This document shows, in pieces, positions 36,282 to 46,982 of a DNA stretch of 64,000 nucleotides (the first letter of the stretch is position 1; each line of letters begins with the position of its first letter). Source of the stretch: an uncultured Gilliamella sp. (GTDB lineage Bacteria > Pseudomonadota > Gammaproteobacteria > Enterobacterales > Orbaceae). The DNA lies in assembly GCA_946482005.1 (NCBI GenBank), contig CAMLPV010000003.1, positions 62,001 through 126,000 on the forward strand. Direction: 5' to 3'. The notes below the pieces were generated by a model. The model saw only the letters and a list, made by a program, of their open reading frames with translations. It was not told where the DNA came from and did no database searches. The position numbers and the translations under genes are program-made.

Positions 36282-38591
36282 ATGCGACATGGTTGTTCAA
36301 TAGATTTGATGGCAATAGCAGTTTCATTAGGATGCTTGCCATTAATGTTTTTGCCATGGTTACCGAGTGATATATGTTGGTTTACTGTAGCTTCGATTGC
36401 CATTATTTTCGCGGTAAAACTTAAGGGTTATTTTATTGTCGTTGCGATGTTTGCACTAAGCTTTGTTTGGTCAACAGCTACAGCAAAGCATTATCTTAGT
36501 TCAATTGAGCCGTATATTGATCAAACATTAGCGGTTACTGCGAAAGTTGAAGGTATTAATACGCAAATTTCTTCGCAGTTCAAAACTGATCCCATTAATC
36601 CCCATTATGTCAAATTTTCAATTATCAGTATTACCGAACAACCTTTGTTGTCGCCAATACCGGTGGCAATCTATTGGGATCAACCGGAATTAATTAAAGC
36701 CGGCCAAATTTGGCAATTAACCATAAAAACTAAAGCTGTGCATAGCTATTTAAATGAAGGTGGATTTGATAATCAACGTTTTGCTATAGCAAATAAATCA
36801 ATATTAAAAGCTAAAGTTAGCAAAGCAGTTCTACTCACAGATAAGACCGCTCTTCGACAAATTATAGTCGATAAATGTCTATTCTATATAGATTTATTCA
36901 GTTATCGCGATATTTTATTAGCGCTAGGTTTTGGTGATCGTTCGCAAATGGAAATGAATCATCGAATAATTATGATGCAAACTGGTGTTGCTCATTTAAT
37001 GGCGATCTCCGGAATGCATATTCTATTAGTCTTCTCTATTAGCTATATATTAACCAAAGGGTTAGTTTTTTGTTTGCCGCAGCGCTTTAACTACTTTTTA
37101 CTACCCATCATCATCGGATGGTTAGTTAGTCTAAGTTACACTTGGTTAACCGGATTTAATCCACCAGCGCTTCGCGCCATTTTGGCTTTATCGATGTGGA
37201 TATATTTACGTTATAAAAATAATCAGATAAGTGCTTGGCAAAAAATTAATCGTATCATTGCGTTACTGTTAATTATTGATCCGTTAATGATACTGTCAGA
37301 AAGTTTTTGGTTGTCTTGTTATGCTGTCATCAGCTTAATTTTCTTGTTTGATTGGCTACCGCTACCTAAAACAGTAAAAAGTAAAAAACGCTGGTATCTA
37401 ATTCGGTTATTACATTTACAATTTGGTTTGACGCTATTATTACTACCTATCCAATTATATGTCTTTCATGGCATCAGTGCTGTTTCATTAGTTAGTAACT
37501 TAATTGCCATCCCTATTATCTGTATAATTACTTTTCCATCAATTTTATTAGCACTATTATTTAGTTTAACAAACTGCTTTTATATTACCTTGTGGTTATG
37601 GTTCATTGCTCAAACTTCACTTGAATGGTTGTTTTATTGCTTAGATTATTTAAATCTTATGTGGCTAAATATCTCAATGGATTTTTATTTTCTCAGTTTA
37701 TTCGGCTGGTTAACCTTGATAGTAATAAGAACAGCTGTTTGGCGACGCTTTAGTTTTACTCTTTTGAGTATTTTAGTTATTGCTGTTTCACCATTTTATA
37801 AACAACCTGAATATTTATGGCGTATGGATATGTTGGATGTAGGCCATGGTCTGGCCATTGTGATCCACAATGGTCAATCAGCTGTTTTATACGATACCGG
37901 TGCCAAATGGGTAAATAACTCAGCGGCAGAACAAGTGATTATACCTTTTCTGCTATGGCATAATCTGCAAGTTGAGGGGATTATTATCAGTCATAGCCAC
38001 AATGATCATATTGGGGGATTAAGCTATTTACAACAACGTTATCCTAATGCTTGGCTTATGAGCTCATCTTCAAGTTTGCAAAATAATTATGATTGTCTAA
38101 CTAATCGTTATTTGTATTGGAAAAATTTGCAATTTAAAGTGTTATGGCCAACGAAATTAGTCAATAACCCCGATAATGCCGATTCATGTGTAATTCAGAT
38201 TACTGATGGTCGATTTTCAGTATTGTTAACTGGCGATTTGGAACGCAAGCAAGAGTATGATTTAGTGTTACAACATAAGCAAGCACTATCCTCAACTATA
38301 TTACAGACTCCGCATCATGGTAGTAATACTTCATCGAGTTATCCATTTATAACCTATGTTAATCCAGTTAATGCCTTGACTTCAACTTCACGCTATAACC
38401 CGTGGCACCTTCCTGCCAATAAAATCACAGATCGCTATAAAGAGCTAAATATTAATTACTATGTTACGGCAAAAGAGGGGCAGATAAGTCTATTTTTTTA
38501 CCCTACATCATGGCAACAAAAAACCATGCGCCACGATCTTTATCCAAGATGGTATCATGATTGGTTTGGTAGTTTACCGTTTTATGAGTAA
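36282..38591 (+). CDS. comEC: ComEC/Rec2 DNA-uptake channel protein
   Basis: A 769-residue inner-membrane protein (E. coli homologue YcaI). An N-terminal hydrophobic pair and OB-like periplasmic region (30-190) come first. The multi-helix competence domain follows, with MQTGVAHLMAISGMHILLVFSI and LTGFNPPALRAILAL, the ComEC signatures. A C-terminal metallo-beta-lactamase-like domain (about 510-769) has DVGHGLAIVI, SHSHNDHIGGL (metal ligands HxHxDH), LTGDLE and TPHHGSNTSS. It carries the transported single strand across the inner membrane in naturally competent bacteria. The full domain set suggests a functional protein. Confidence 0.93.
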   Translation: MRHGCSIDLMAIAVSLGCLPLMFLPWLPSDICWFTVASIAIIFAVKLKGYFIVVAMFALSFVWSTATAKHYLSSIEPYIDQTLAVTAKVEGINTQISSQFKTDPINPHYVKFSIISITEQPLLSPIPVAIYWDQPELIKAGQIWQLTIKTKAVHSYLNEGGFDNQRFAIANKSILKAKVSKAVLLTDKTALRQIIVDKCLFYIDLFSYRDILLALGFGDRSQMEMNHRIIMMQTGVAHLMAISGMHILLVFSISYILTKGLVFCLPQRFNYFLLPIIIGWLVSLSYTWLTGFNPPALRAILALSMWIYLRYKNNQISAWQKINRIIALLLIIDPLMILSESFWLSCYAVISLIFLFDWLPLPKTVKSKKRWYLIRLLHLQFGLTLLLLPIQLYVFHGISAVSLVSNLIAIPIICIITFPSILLALLFSLTNCFYITLWLWFIAQTSLEWLFYCLDYLNLMWLNISMDFYFLSLFGWLTLIVIRTAVWRRFSFTLLSILVIAVSPFYKQPEYLWRMDMLDVGHGLAIVIHNGQSAVLYDTGAKWVNNSAAEQVIIPFLLWHNLQVEGIIISHSHNDHIGGLSYLQQRYPNAWLMSSSSSLQNNYDCLTNRYLYWKNLQFKVLWPTKLVNNPDNADSCVIQITDGRFSVLLTGDLERKQEYDLVLQHKQALSSTILQTPHHGSNTSSSYPFITYVNPVNALTSTSRYNPWHLPANKITDRYKELNINYYVTAKEGQISLFFYPTSWQQKTMRHDLYPRWYHDWFGSLPFYE

Positions 38592-38654
38592 AATAACCCA
38601 ACTACAGTGCGATTATATATGGGTATAAAATGATAAAGATTAACGAGCGAGATT

Positions 38655-39668
38655 ATGATTGAAAAACTATGGTATGGTAAGAATAGATCATTTTGGTTGC
38701 TGTTGCCCTTTTCATTGTTATATGGGTTGATTGCTTTTTTTCGCCGTCTGCTATATAAACTAGGTATTTTTAAATCATGGCAATCTCCAGTACCGATTAT
38801 TGTCATTGGAAATTTATCGGCGGGTGGTAATGGTAAAACACCACTGGCGATTAGTCTAATTGAAGCGTTGAAGGCTAAAGGGTTAAAAGTCGGACTTGTT
38901 TCACGCGGTTATGGCGGAAAGGCCGATCACTATCCGTTGCTCTTAGATGAAAATACTAGCACCAAGCAAGCCGGTGATGAACCCGTGTTAATTTATCAAC
39001 GAACACATGTCCCGGTTGCTGTTGCACCAAAACGGGTTGATGCAGTAAAAGCATTATTAGATTCACATCAATTAGATGTGATTTTAACCGATGATGGTTT
39101 ACAACATTACGCTTTGGCGCGTGATATTGAAATTGTGGTCGTCGATGGTAAGCGCCAATTTGGCAATGGTTGGTGGATACCCGCTGGACCAATGCGAGAA
39201 AGAAGTAGTCGGTTAAAATCGGTTGATTTAATCATTATCAATGGTGACAGTTCGCGGGATTTAGTCAATCAATATCCAGATAAAACTTACACCATGCAAT
39301 TAACCCCCGGTCATGTAGTCAACCTTGCTACCAATCAGCAATGTGAATTATCGGCCTTACGTCATATTTGTGCTATCGCTGGTATCAGTAATCCAAAGCG
39401 TTTCTTCGATATGTTAATTGCAATGAAAGCAGATTTGCTGCATACCGAATCTTTTGCTGATCATCAAAATTTTAGTTTGCCGTTATTAGAGAAAGTGGTT
39501 GGCAATAATCAAACTCTCTTAATGACTGAAAAAGATGCAGTAAAATGTCGGGAATTTGCGTTAGCTAACTGGTGGTATTTACCAATTGATGCGACAATAC
39601 CAGATCAAGCCATTGAGAAGATTTACTCCCTATTTAAAGAAAAAAAATCACAAAGAGAAAAAAAATGA
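38655..39668 (+). CDS. lpxK: Tetraacyldisaccharide 4'-kinase
   Basis: A 337-residue lipid A pathway kinase that phosphorylates the 4' position of tetraacyldisaccharide-1-phosphate at the inner membrane. An N-terminal membrane helix is near [15 protein letters not shown]. The P-loop is [16 protein letters not shown], followed by [11 protein letters not shown] and [19 protein letters not shown], then [10 protein letters not shown]. In E. coli the flippase gene msbA lies between ycaI and lpxK; here it does not. The stop overlaps ycaR by ATGA. Confidence 0.95.
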   Translation: MIEKLWYGKNRSFWLLLPFSLLYGLIAFFRRLLYKLGIFKSWQSPVPIIVIGNLSAGGNGKTPLAISLIEALKAKGLKVGLVSRGYGGKADHYPLLLDENTSTKQAGDEPVLIYQRTHVPVAVAPKRVDAVKALLDSHQLDVILTDDGLQHYALARDIEIVVVDGKRQFGNGWWIPAGPMRERSSRLKSVDLIIINGDSSRDLVNQYPDKTYTMQLTPGHVVNLATNQQCELSALRHICAIAGISNPKRFFDMLIAMKADLLHTESFADHQNFSLPLLEKVVGNNQTLLMTEKDAVKCREFALANWWYLPIDATIPDQAIEKIYSLFKEKKSQREKK

Positions 39669-39844
39669 AACAGCTTCTATTAACTGCTATTGCCTGTCCT
39701 AAATGTCATGGTCAATTGGAATATGATAAGCAACATCAACAACTAAATTGCCAAAAAGATCAGTTGGCTTACCCGATTAAAGATGGTATTCCGGTGTTAT
39801 TAGCCAGTGAGGCAAAGCCATTAAATCAATCTCATAGTGATTAA
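39665..39844 (+). CDS. ycaR: Trm112/UPF0434 family protein YcaR
   Basis: A 59-residue protein, overlapping the lpxK stop by four bases (ATGA). It reads [20 protein letters not shown] and later [18 protein letters not shown], matching E. coli YcaR. The single CPxC pair plus a later Cys could bind zinc, as in Trm112-type proteins. The family is small and soluble; its function in these bacteria is not established. The conserved order lpxK-ycaR-kdsB supports the call. Confidence 0.93.
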   Translation: MKQLLLTAIACPKCHGQLEYDKQHQQLNCQKDQLAYPIKDGIPVLLASEAKPLNQSHSD

Positions 39845-39873
39845 AAGAATAGACAAAGTTTAGAGGTAATTTT

Positions 39874-40638
39874 ATGAGTTTTACGGTAATTATTCCTGCA
39901 AGATATGCTTCAAGTCGTCTACCAGGAAAACCACTTGCTGATATTCACGGCAAACCAATGATAATTCGAGTTATGGAACAAGCACAAAAGTCGTCGGCTA
40001 ATCGAGTAATCATTGCAACTGATCATCAACAAGTTTTTGATATTGTGAAAAGCTACGGTGGTGAGGTAATACTTACTAGCGATAAGCATAATTCAGGTAC
40101 AGAACGATTGGCAGAAGTCATTAATACTTATAAATTTGCAGATGATGAAGTGATAGTTAATGTTCAAGGTGATGAGCCATTAATTCCGCCAATTATTATC
40201 GATCAAGTTGCTGAGAACTTAGTGAATTATAAAACCGGCATGGCAACTTTAGCAGTACCAATTAACAGCATTGAAGAGGCGTTTAATACCGGAGCTGTAA
40301 AAGTAGTAATGGATAAAGATGGTTATGCACTATACTTTTCAAGGGCGACTATTCCTTGGGAACGTGATCGTTTTGCGAAATTAAATGAACAGGGCAAGAT
40401 AGATGAAATTGGCGATTTCTATTTACGTCATATTGGGATCTATGCATATCGAGCTGGTTTCATTCGACAATATATTCAATGGACGCCTTCAGCTTTAGAG
40501 CAAATTGAGATGTTAGAACAATTGCGAGTGTTATGGTATGGCGAAAAAATTCATGTTGCGGTGGCCAAACAACCTCCAGCAATTGGTGTTGATACCCAAG
40601 AAGATTTACAAAAAGTAAGAGCATTATTTAAGGAGTAG
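39874..40638 (+). CDS. kdsB: CMP-KDO synthetase
   Basis: A 254-residue cytidylyltransferase activating KDO with CTP for lipopolysaccharide core synthesis. [19 protein letters not shown] is the nucleotide-binding signature. [11 protein letters not shown] carries metal-binding Asp. [15 protein letters not shown], then [18 protein letters not shown], are conserved. The length is close to E. coli (248). A ribosome site (GAGGTAA) precedes the ATG. It closes the lipid A/LPS block and is followed after 3 bp by a DUF2461 gene. Confidence 0.96.
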   Translation: MSFTVIIPARYASSRLPGKPLADIHGKPMIIRVMEQAQKSSANRVIIATDHQQVFDIVKSYGGEVILTSDKHNSGTERLAEVINTYKFADDEVIVNVQGDEPLIPPIIIDQVAENLVNYKTGMATLAVPINSIEEAFNTGAVKVVMDKDGYALYFSRATIPWERDRFAKLNEQGKIDEIGDFYLRHIGIYAYRAGFIRQYIQWTPSALEQIEMLEQLRVLWYGEKIHVAVAKQPPAIGVDTQEDLQKVRALFKE

Positions 40639-40641
40639 AGG

Positions 40642-41334
40642 ATGGCAAATTTTACTGGTTTTACTCAAGCAGGCTTAAATTTTTTACAAGATGCCTGGAT
40701 TAATAATAGTAAGGTTTGGTTTGATGAGCATCGCGCTATTTATGATAATGATTTGATCAAACCTTTTAGGTTGTTAGTTGAGCAGTTAACACCAACCATG
40801 CTTAAAATTGATGAGTGGTTAGAGACACGTCCAGCAATCGGTAAAACTATATCGCGCATTCATCGTGACACCCGATTTTCGAAAGATAAATCATTGTATC
40901 GTAGTCGCTTGTGGTTAACTTTTAAACGCCCTAATCGTGATTGGCAAGAAGCACCAGCTTATTTTTTTGAAATTAGTCCTGACAGCTATTGTTATGGACT
41001 GGGTTATTATTGTGCCTCCAAACAGACTATGGATATCTTTCGAGAAGAAATATTAAACGATAGCGAGAAATTCCTGAAAGTAATTCGTTGTGTGAAAAAG
41101 CCATTTGAATTAGTTGGCGAGAGTTATAAAAGACCATTAATCAAAGAACAAGATGAAAAAATATCGACATGGTACAATCGAAAAAATCTTGCTGTGATGG
41201 TAACCAATCAGCATATTGAAGATGTCTTAACCGGCGATTTACCGGATATACTTGCTAAAGGTTTTAAACAATTGGTACCACTATATGATTATTTAATGCG
41301 AGTCGAAATGATAAAAAATATTCCCAAATTGTAA
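40642..41334 (+). CDS. DUF2461 family protein
   Basis: A 230-residue soluble protein of the DUF2461 family. It opens FTGFTQAGLNFLQDAWINNSKVWFDEHR and has RIHRDTRFSKDKSLYRSRLWL and PAYFFEISPDSYCYGLGYY, all typical of the group. No function is established. It begins 3 bp after kdsB behind AGGAGTAGAGG and is probably translated from the same message, though nothing links it to LPS. It lacks a signal peptide or membrane segment. Confidence 0.82.
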   Translation: MANFTGFTQAGLNFLQDAWINNSKVWFDEHRAIYDNDLIKPFRLLVEQLTPTMLKIDEWLETRPAIGKTISRIHRDTRFSKDKSLYRSRLWLTFKRPNRDWQEAPAYFFEISPDSYCYGLGYYCASKQTMDIFREEILNDSEKFLKVIRCVKKPFELVGESYKRPLIKEQDEKISTWYNRKNLAVMVTNQHIEDVLTGDLPDILAKGFKQLVPLYDYLMRVEMIKNIPKL

Positions 41335-41409
41335 TGATAATAGAGTTAAAAATCATGGGTAAAACATATATTAAAAACATATATTTAAAACTTAGATTAA
41401 AAAAATTTT

Positions 41410-42072
41410 TTAAATATTTGGAAAGTTTAAAACTAACTCTTTAACGCCATTTATTACAAACTGGGTGCCGACACAAACCAATAAAAATCCCATAATTCTA
41501 GAAGTGGCTTCAATGCCACTTTTCCCCATAAAGCGCATAATACTACCTGCGCTACGCATACAGAACCATAAAATAATACATAATAATAACGGGACAAGGA
41601 TTGATGATGTATAAACCACCCAAGTTGATACGTTATATCCACCACTTTTTACGGTTGAAGCCATACTGATAATCATCGCAATGGTACCCGGACCGGCGGT
41701 GCTGGGCATAGCGAGTGGCACAAACGCGATATTATTTGATATTTCTTTCTTTTTCTCATCCGCTTCTAGGGTTTTGTGCGAAGGTTGTTGTGGAAATAGC
41801 ATTCTAAAACCGATAGTACCGACAATCATTCCGCCAGCGATACGTAATCCAGGAATCGAAATACCGAAGGTACTCATGACTAACTGTCCGCAATAAAATG
41901 AGACAATCATAATGATAAAAACATAAATACAGGTCATTTTTGACTGGTAATTACGCTCTTCATTGGTCATATCGCCTGATAGACCTAATAACAGTACAAC
42001 CGTAGTCAAAGGATTAGTTAATGGTATAAACAAGATTAAACCAAACCCGACAGTTTGTATAAGTTCTAACAT
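41410..42072 (-). CDS. marC: MarC family integral membrane protein
   Basis: A 220-residue inner-membrane protein with six predicted helices, the same size as E. coli MarC (221). Diagnostic segments are [17 protein letters not shown]-like at the start ([10 protein letters not shown]), [24 protein letters not shown] and [21 protein letters not shown]. Despite the name it is not shown to export antibiotics, and its role is unclear. The gene is monocistronic here with no marRAB nearby. Confidence 0.9.
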   Translation of the reverse strand: MLELIQTVGFGLILFIPLTNPLTTVVLLLGLSGDMTNEERNYQSKMTCIYVFIIMIVSFYCGQLVMSTFGISIPGLRIAGGMIVGTIGFRMLFPQQPSHKTLEADEKKKEISNNIAFVPLAMPSTAGPGTIAMIISMASTVKSGGYNVSTWVVYTSSILVPLLLCIILWFCMRSAGSIMRFMGKSGIEATSRIMGFLLVCVGTQFVINGVKELVLNFPNI

Positions 42073-42185
42073 ATATCGAATCTAAATTATCACAGTAGTT
42101 TTAATTAAGTATATATGAAATATATAAAAAAGATACATTAACTGTTAGGTTAAAACTAAATAAATATTAGCGCAATAGTGGTTAG

Positions 42186-43082
42186 TTATGCATCTTTATC
42201 TGAAGCTTTCATTTTAAACAACGGTGTTTTTAAGTTTTGTGCCAATATTACGCCGATAAATGACATACCACCGCCAATTAAATGGTAACTACACAGTGTT
42301 TCATGCAAAAATAGTATTGAGATTATAGCAGTGATAACCGGGGTTAAATTTAAGAAAAGGGCGGTTTTATTGGCACCCAATTTTTTTATCGCTATTATCC
42401 AAACAAATGGCGCAATGATTGAAGCCGGAATACCCGCATAAAGTACCAGCCAAACATTGTCAGAATTTATAGTTAAATCATTACTCATTAAAAAGCCGGG
42501 CAATAACATTAATGTACCAAATAAAATTTGAACATAGACTGAGTGCCAATTTGTGATTTTCATTGTCCATTTTTTGGTTAATACCCCATAAAGCGCATAA
42601 GACAAGGCTGCCGTTAACATTAAAATCTCACCTTTACCAATTCCAAGTTCGAGCAGTCTAGTTGGCTCACCACCACTAATCAGCCAGATTAAACCAATAA
42701 AAGATAAAATACTGCCAATTAACACCCCTTGAGTGGGTGGTGTTTTTAAAATGAATATACTTAATAGGATAGTTAACAAAGGAATAATAGACATAATAAT
42801 CCCCATCGTTAACACACTAATTGTTGCTGCGGCATAATAAGCAAGGCATTGATATAAAGCCATACCAAGTAAGCTAAGCACCATCAATTTTAGAACTTGA
42901 GGATAGATTTGCCGTAAGTTCTTAATAATTCCTTTTAAAAAAAATGGGGTTAATAAAATAAGTGCCAAAAGCCAACGGTAAAAAGAGATAACCTCAGGTT
43001 CAATTGCACCGACCGATAATTTATTGACAACTTGATTGCCAGCCCAAATTAATACTGCCATCAATGGGTATAAATAAGCCAT
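42186..43082 (-). CDS. EamA/DMT family transporter
   Basis: A 298-residue inner-membrane protein with ten helices arranged as two EamA repeats (about 5-135 and 150-280), as in the drug/metabolite transporter superfamily. Segments include LIWAGNQVVNKLSVG at the start and FVWIIAIKKLGANKTALFLNLTPVITAI in the second repeat. It probably exports a metabolite or amino acid. It is divergent from the AraC regulator at 43209 with 126 bp between, an arrangement in which such regulators often control the transporter. The substrate is not deducible. Confidence 0.82.
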   Translation of the reverse strand: MAYLYPLMAVLIWAGNQVVNKLSVGAIEPEVISFYRWLLALILLTPFFLKGIIKNLRQIYPQVLKLMVLSLLGMALYQCLAYYAAATISVLTMGIIMSIIPLLTILLSIFILKTPPTQGVLIGSILSFIGLIWLISGGEPTRLLELGIGKGEILMLTAALSYALYGVLTKKWTMKITNWHSVYVQILFGTLMLLPGFLMSNDLTINSDNVWLVLYAGIPASIIAPFVWIIAIKKLGANKTALFLNLTPVITAIISILFLHETLCSYHLIGGGMSFIGVILAQNLKTPLFKMKASDKDA

Positions 43083-43208
43083 ATATTTTCTTATGTAAAC
43101 AATAGTAATAAATAATTCGCTGTAGTTTAACTTGTCTTAATTTATAAACATCACTAAAATCAGACAAAAAGAGCTATTATAAGACAATCTTAATACTATC
43201 TAATTACC

Positions 43209-43994
43209 ATGAATTTAAAATTTCAAACGAATTTAAATGATAAGCAATCTAAAAGATTTATGTTCCTTCATGATGAAGCATTTAATGCAGATACTGAATA
43301 TTCTTCTCATCAGCATAATTGGGGGCAAATTATCTGCGTCAAATCAGGTATTTTTGTCTTAAACGTTCAAGGACAAAGATATTTGGCTCCTTCAGGATTT
43401 GCATTATGGATCCCGCCATATACCGAACACGCATGTTACAACCAACAATTAACTAGGTTTCGGACAATTAATATTACTGATTGTCAAGTTATGCCTAATT
43501 ACACCTGCTTGTTTGGTTTAAATAAAATCAGCCATGCTATTATCGATTCTTTCTTTGAGCGAAACATTCTGGAGCCAGAGAGTGAACAAGATCTGCGTTT
43601 AGCGCAAGTGTTAATCGATCAGGTCCTAGTGGAATCTAACCTCAATCTCTATTTGCCAAGTTCTAACGATAAATATTTAGCCCCTATTTTAAAAGAGTTA
43701 GAATTAAATCCGGCTAATAATAAGACTCTTGAACAGTGGGCTCAGACAGTATTTACCACCGAACGAACCCTTGCGCGACGTTGCCAACAAGAATTAGGTA
43801 TGTCATTTAGGCTGTGGCGCCAACGGTTAAGATTTTTATATAGTATCTCCCTTCTAGAACAAGGTAAATCGATACAAGATATCGCTTTTTCGGTGGGTTA
43901 TACTTCAGTATCCGCTTTTATTACTATGTTTAAAAATATCTCAGGGGTTACACCTGATCTTTACCGTTCTAACACCGGTTTTAAAAAAAGTTAA
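43209..43994 (+). CDS. AraC-family regulator beside a DMT exporter
   Basis: A 261-residue regulator with an N-terminal cupin (SSHQHNWGQIICVKSGIFVL, then PSGFALWIPPYTEHACYN) and a C-terminal AraC domain (about 160-258) ending VGYTSVSAFITMFKNISGVTP. The LWIPPYTEH segment recalls the NimR-type subgroup, which controls adjacent exporters. It is divergent from the DMT transporter, so control of that gene is the simplest model. The effector is unknown. Confidence 0.82.
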   Translation: MNLKFQTNLNDKQSKRFMFLHDEAFNADTEYSSHQHNWGQIICVKSGIFVLNVQGQRYLAPSGFALWIPPYTEHACYNQQLTRFRTINITDCQVMPNYTCLFGLNKISHAIIDSFFERNILEPESEQDLRLAQVLIDQVLVESNLNLYLPSSNDKYLAPILKELELNPANNKTLEQWAQTVFTTERTLARRCQQELGMSFRLWRQRLRFLYSISLLEQGKSIQDIAFSVGYTSVSAFITMFKNISGVTPDLYRSNTGFKKS

Positions 43995-44059
43995 ACACAA
44001 TAAGTTGTCGTTATTTTAGATAAGTATTGTAAGAATATGCATTGTAAAAATATGAATTG

Positions 44060-44082
44060 AAAAAGGCGTAATTAATACGCCT
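44060..44082 (-). terminator. ssb terminator
   Basis: AGGCGTA (44064-44070) pairs with TACGCCT (44076-44082). Read on the minus strand it is followed by TTTTT, about 30 bp after the ssb stop. Confidence 0.8.
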
Positions 44083-44110
44083 ATATAATATAGAATTGAA
44101 TAAATAGCCA

Positions 44111-44638
44111 TTAAAATGGAATGTCGTCATCGAAATCCATTGGTGGTTCAGGCATAGTTGGTTGACTTGCTGGTGTTTGATTAGCTGATGAAGCACGTTG
44201 AGCGGCCGGCATAGCCGGTGCCGAGGAGGTATTATTGGCACTTTGTCCCCAACTTTTTGAACCTTCAGTGTAAGCATCACCACCAGAGCGGCTTCCTAAA
44301 ATTTGTAATGTACCACCAATAGGGTTGATAACAACTTCAGTCGTATAACGATCTTGGCCTGATTGATCTTGCCACTTACGAGTTTGTAATTGTCCTTCAA
44401 TATAAACAAGTGTACCTTTTTTAATGTATTCACCTGTAATCTCAGCTAATTTACCAAATACGACAATTCGATGCCATTCAGTTTTATCGCGGTTCTCTCC
44501 AGTTTGTTTATCTTTCCAACTTTCTGATGTTGCAACACTAAAATTTGCAACAGCGTTACCATTTGGCATGTAACGAATTTCTGGATCTTGACCTAAATTA
44601 CCAACTAAAATGACTTTATTAATTCCTCGGTTTGCCAT
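44111..44638 (-). CDS. ssb: Single-stranded DNA-binding protein
   Basis: A 175-residue OB-fold protein (E. coli 178). The N-terminal domain has [20 protein letters not shown], then [19 protein letters not shown] and [15 protein letters not shown]. The glutamine/alanine/proline-rich linker (115-165) leads to the acidic tip MDFDDDIPF, which docks RecQ, Exo I and other partners. It protects ssDNA in replication, repair and, with ComEC present here, possibly uptake. It stands alone, not beside uvrA as in E. coli. Confidence 0.97.
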   Translation of the reverse strand: MANRGINKVILVGNLGQDPEIRYMPNGNAVANFSVATSESWKDKQTGENRDKTEWHRIVVFGKLAEITGEYIKKGTLVYIEGQLQTRKWQDQSGQDRYTTEVVINPIGGTLQILGSRSGGDAYTEGSKSWGQSANNTSSAPAMPAAQRASSANQTPASQPTMPEPPMDFDDDIPF

Positions 44639-44853
44639 TATAGACTCCTAACAATTGCATAGATATATAATTGGACTATTGTAACATGAGACAGCAATAA
44701 CATCATCGAATTTAATCCAAAATTGGAACTTTGTATCCAAATTATTAAAATAGAGAAAGATTGGCTTAAACATAGGAATTTTTGCCTATAACGAGTATAA
44801 TGCCAGCCATTTGTAGATGTTATATTTTAAACATTTTTCCTGCTGGAGGCCTT

Positions 44854-45795
44854 ATGATTAATGCGTTTGGACTGAAGAACAAACAATTAGTGAAAATTAA
44901 TGAAGGCGATATTAAGAATGCGACCTGGATTGACTTGATTGAACCAGAAGAAGCGGATCGTGAATTCATTCTGACAAACTTAGGTCAGAATTTAGCAACA
45001 AGTATTGAATTAGATGATATTGAGGCATCAGCTCGTTTTTTCGAAGATAATGAAGGACTACATGTTCACTCCTTCTTTTTTTATGAAGATGCTGAAGACC
45101 GAGCTGGTAACTCAACTGTCGCTTTTACTGTGCACAATGGGCGTTTATTCACCCTGCGTGAACGCGATTTACCAGCATTTCGTCTATACAGAATGCGCTC
45201 TCGTTATCAGGGGATGAACGATGGAAATCCCTATGAAGTTTTATTAGATTTATTTGAAGTCAAAGTTGAACAGTTAGCCGATCAAATCGAAAATATTTAT
45301 AGTGAGCTTGAAGAGTTAAGTTTGATAATTATGGATCGCTCTTCTCAGGAGCATTATGATGAAGCGATTACTTCCTTAGCTGAACTTGAAGATACGGCTT
45401 GGAAAGTGCGTCTTTGTTTAATGGATAGTCAACGTGCGGTCAACTATTTAGTTCGTCGTGCTAAGATGCCGGTTGAACAATTAGAGCAGGCGCGTGAAGT
45501 TATTCGAGATATTGAATCATTGGTGCCACATAATGAGTCACTATTCCAAAAAGTTAACTTTTTAATGCAAGCGGCTACTAGTTTTATCAATATAGAGCAA
45601 AGCAGAATCATTAAGATTTTCTCGGTTGTCTCAGTGGTATTTTTACCGCCTACAGTGGTGGCGTCAGCGTATGGTATGAACTTTGAACACATGCCTGAGC
45701 TGAAATGGGAATATGGTTATCCTTTATCCTTATTGTTGATGTTACTAGCTGGTGTTGCGCCTTATATTTACTTCAAACTCAAAAAATGGTTGTAG
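44854..45795 (+). CDS. corA: Magnesium/cobalt transporter CorA
   Basis: A 313-residue divalent-cation channel. I start at ATG 44854 ([12 protein letters not shown]), behind CTGGAGG, which fits the E. coli N-terminus; the frame is open 72 bp upstream but that part is not conserved. [25 protein letters not shown] and [24 protein letters not shown] form the cytoplasmic funnel. The long stalk helix is followed by the selectivity motif YGMNF in [15 protein letters not shown] between the two transmembrane helices, and the basic tail KLKKWL. It should form a pentamer. Confidence 0.96.
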   Translation: MINAFGLKNKQLVKINEGDIKNATWIDLIEPEEADREFILTNLGQNLATSIELDDIEASARFFEDNEGLHVHSFFFYEDAEDRAGNSTVAFTVHNGRLFTLRERDLPAFRLYRMRSRYQGMNDGNPYEVLLDLFEVKVEQLADQIENIYSELEELSLIIMDRSSQEHYDEAITSLAELEDTAWKVRLCLMDSQRAVNYLVRRAKMPVEQLEQAREVIRDIESLVPHNESLFQKVNFLMQAATSFINIEQSRIIKIFSVVSVVFLPPTVVASAYGMNFEHMPELKWEYGYPLSLLLMLLAGVAPYIYFKLKKWL

Positions 45796-45842
45796 TTGAT
45801 GGTTATAGTTGATAGTTTGTCGTTGAACACTTCAAATATTAT

Positions 45843-45863
45843 CCGCTAACCTTTAGTTAGCGG
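45843..45863 (+). terminator. Hairpin after corA
   Basis: CCGCTAAC (45843-45850) pairs with GTTAGCGG (45856-45863) around a 5-base loop. There is no T-tract on the plus side, so termination is possible but weak. The rest of the 205-bp gap to glk shows nothing else. Confidence 0.5.
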
Positions 45864-46000
45864 TAATTGGGCAAGCAAATTCATTTAAAGCAAACTAGTT
45901 AAATCATTTCAAATAGTCCATAATATTACTAATGTTGTTTGAATATTTATTGAACTAAAGTTCATATAGAAAGATTTTATTTTTTAAAAAAGGGAATAAC

Positions 46001-46960
46001 ATGAGTCAATATGCACTAGTTACCGACATTGGTGGAACCAATGCCCGTTTTGCACTTTATGATTTAGTCACTAATGAATTATCTGCAATAACTAAAGTTC
46101 TCATATCAAAAGATGATGTATTACTCGAATTAATTAAATCCTACTTAAACTCACAATCAGAAACTGTTGATATGGCTTGCATTGCTATAGCTTGCCCAAT
46201 CGATGAGGGTGATCTGATTGAAATGACCAATAATAATTTATCATTTTCTCGTTCTGAACTGATTAAAGAGCTTAAGTTAACTAAATTAGAAGTCATTAAT
46301 GACTTTACGGCAGTTTCAACATCTATCCCTCGACTATCAGCGGACGATGTCATTAAAATTGGTGGTGAGGAACCTAATCTCAATTATCCAATAGCAATTT
46401 ATGGTGCTGGAACTGGTTTAGGCGTTTCTCATTTAGTAAAAGTCAACGAAAACTGGATCAGTTTATCCGGTGAAGGTGGCCATACCGAACTACCTATGGT
46501 TAATGAAGAAGAAGATCGAATTTTAGCCCAATTACGTAAAAAATTTGGTCGAGTCTCTTGCGAACGATTTTTATCGGGTAATGGTATTGTTAATATTTAT
46601 CAAGCATTATTACAGATCAACAATCAACCAATTGAAGAGATCACGCCAGATATTATTGTCAATAAAGCATTATCAAATAGCTGTCCGATCTGTTTAGCAA
46701 CTTTAACGCATTTTTGTACTTTTATGGGGCGATTTGGTGGCAATTTAGCGTTGACGCTTAATACTCAAGGTGGTGTGTATATTGCTGGTGGCATTGTACC
46801 TAGATTTATTGAATTCTTTAAATCATCACCATTTAGAGAAGCATTTGAATATAAAGGACGAATGTCTTTTTTAGTTAAAAAAATTCCTGTTTATGTGATT
46901 ATTCATAAAGATCCGGGGTTATTTGGTGCAGGTGTTTATTTACAAAATAGCCTGAAATAA
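46001..46960 (+). CDS. glk: Glucokinase
   Basis: A 319-residue ATP-dependent glucokinase (E. coli 321). VTDIGGTNARFALYD is the phosphate-1 motif. EVINDFTAVSTSIP holds the catalytic Asp. YGAGTGLGVSHLV and LSGEGGHTELPM are nucleotide and sugar segments, with GRFGGNLALTLNTQGGVYIAGGIVP at the second domain. It phosphorylates free intracellular glucose, for example glucose released from imported glycosides. AAGGG precedes the ATG. ycgL follows after 22 bp. Confidence 0.96.
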   Translation: MSQYALVTDIGGTNARFALYDLVTNELSAITKVLISKDDVLLELIKSYLNSQSETVDMACIAIACPIDEGDLIEMTNNNLSFSRSELIKELKLTKLEVINDFTAVSTSIPRLSADDVIKIGGEEPNLNYPIAIYGAGTGLGVSHLVKVNENWISLSGEGGHTELPMVNEEEDRILAQLRKKFGRVSCERFLSGNGIVNIYQALLQINNQPIEEITPDIIVNKALSNSCPICLATLTHFCTFMGRFGGNLALTLNTQGGVYIAGGIVPRFIEFFKSSPFREAFEYKGRMSFLVKKIPVYVIIHKDPGLFGAGVYLQNSLK

Positions 46961-46982
46961 TTGAGGAGTAAAATTTAATTTT

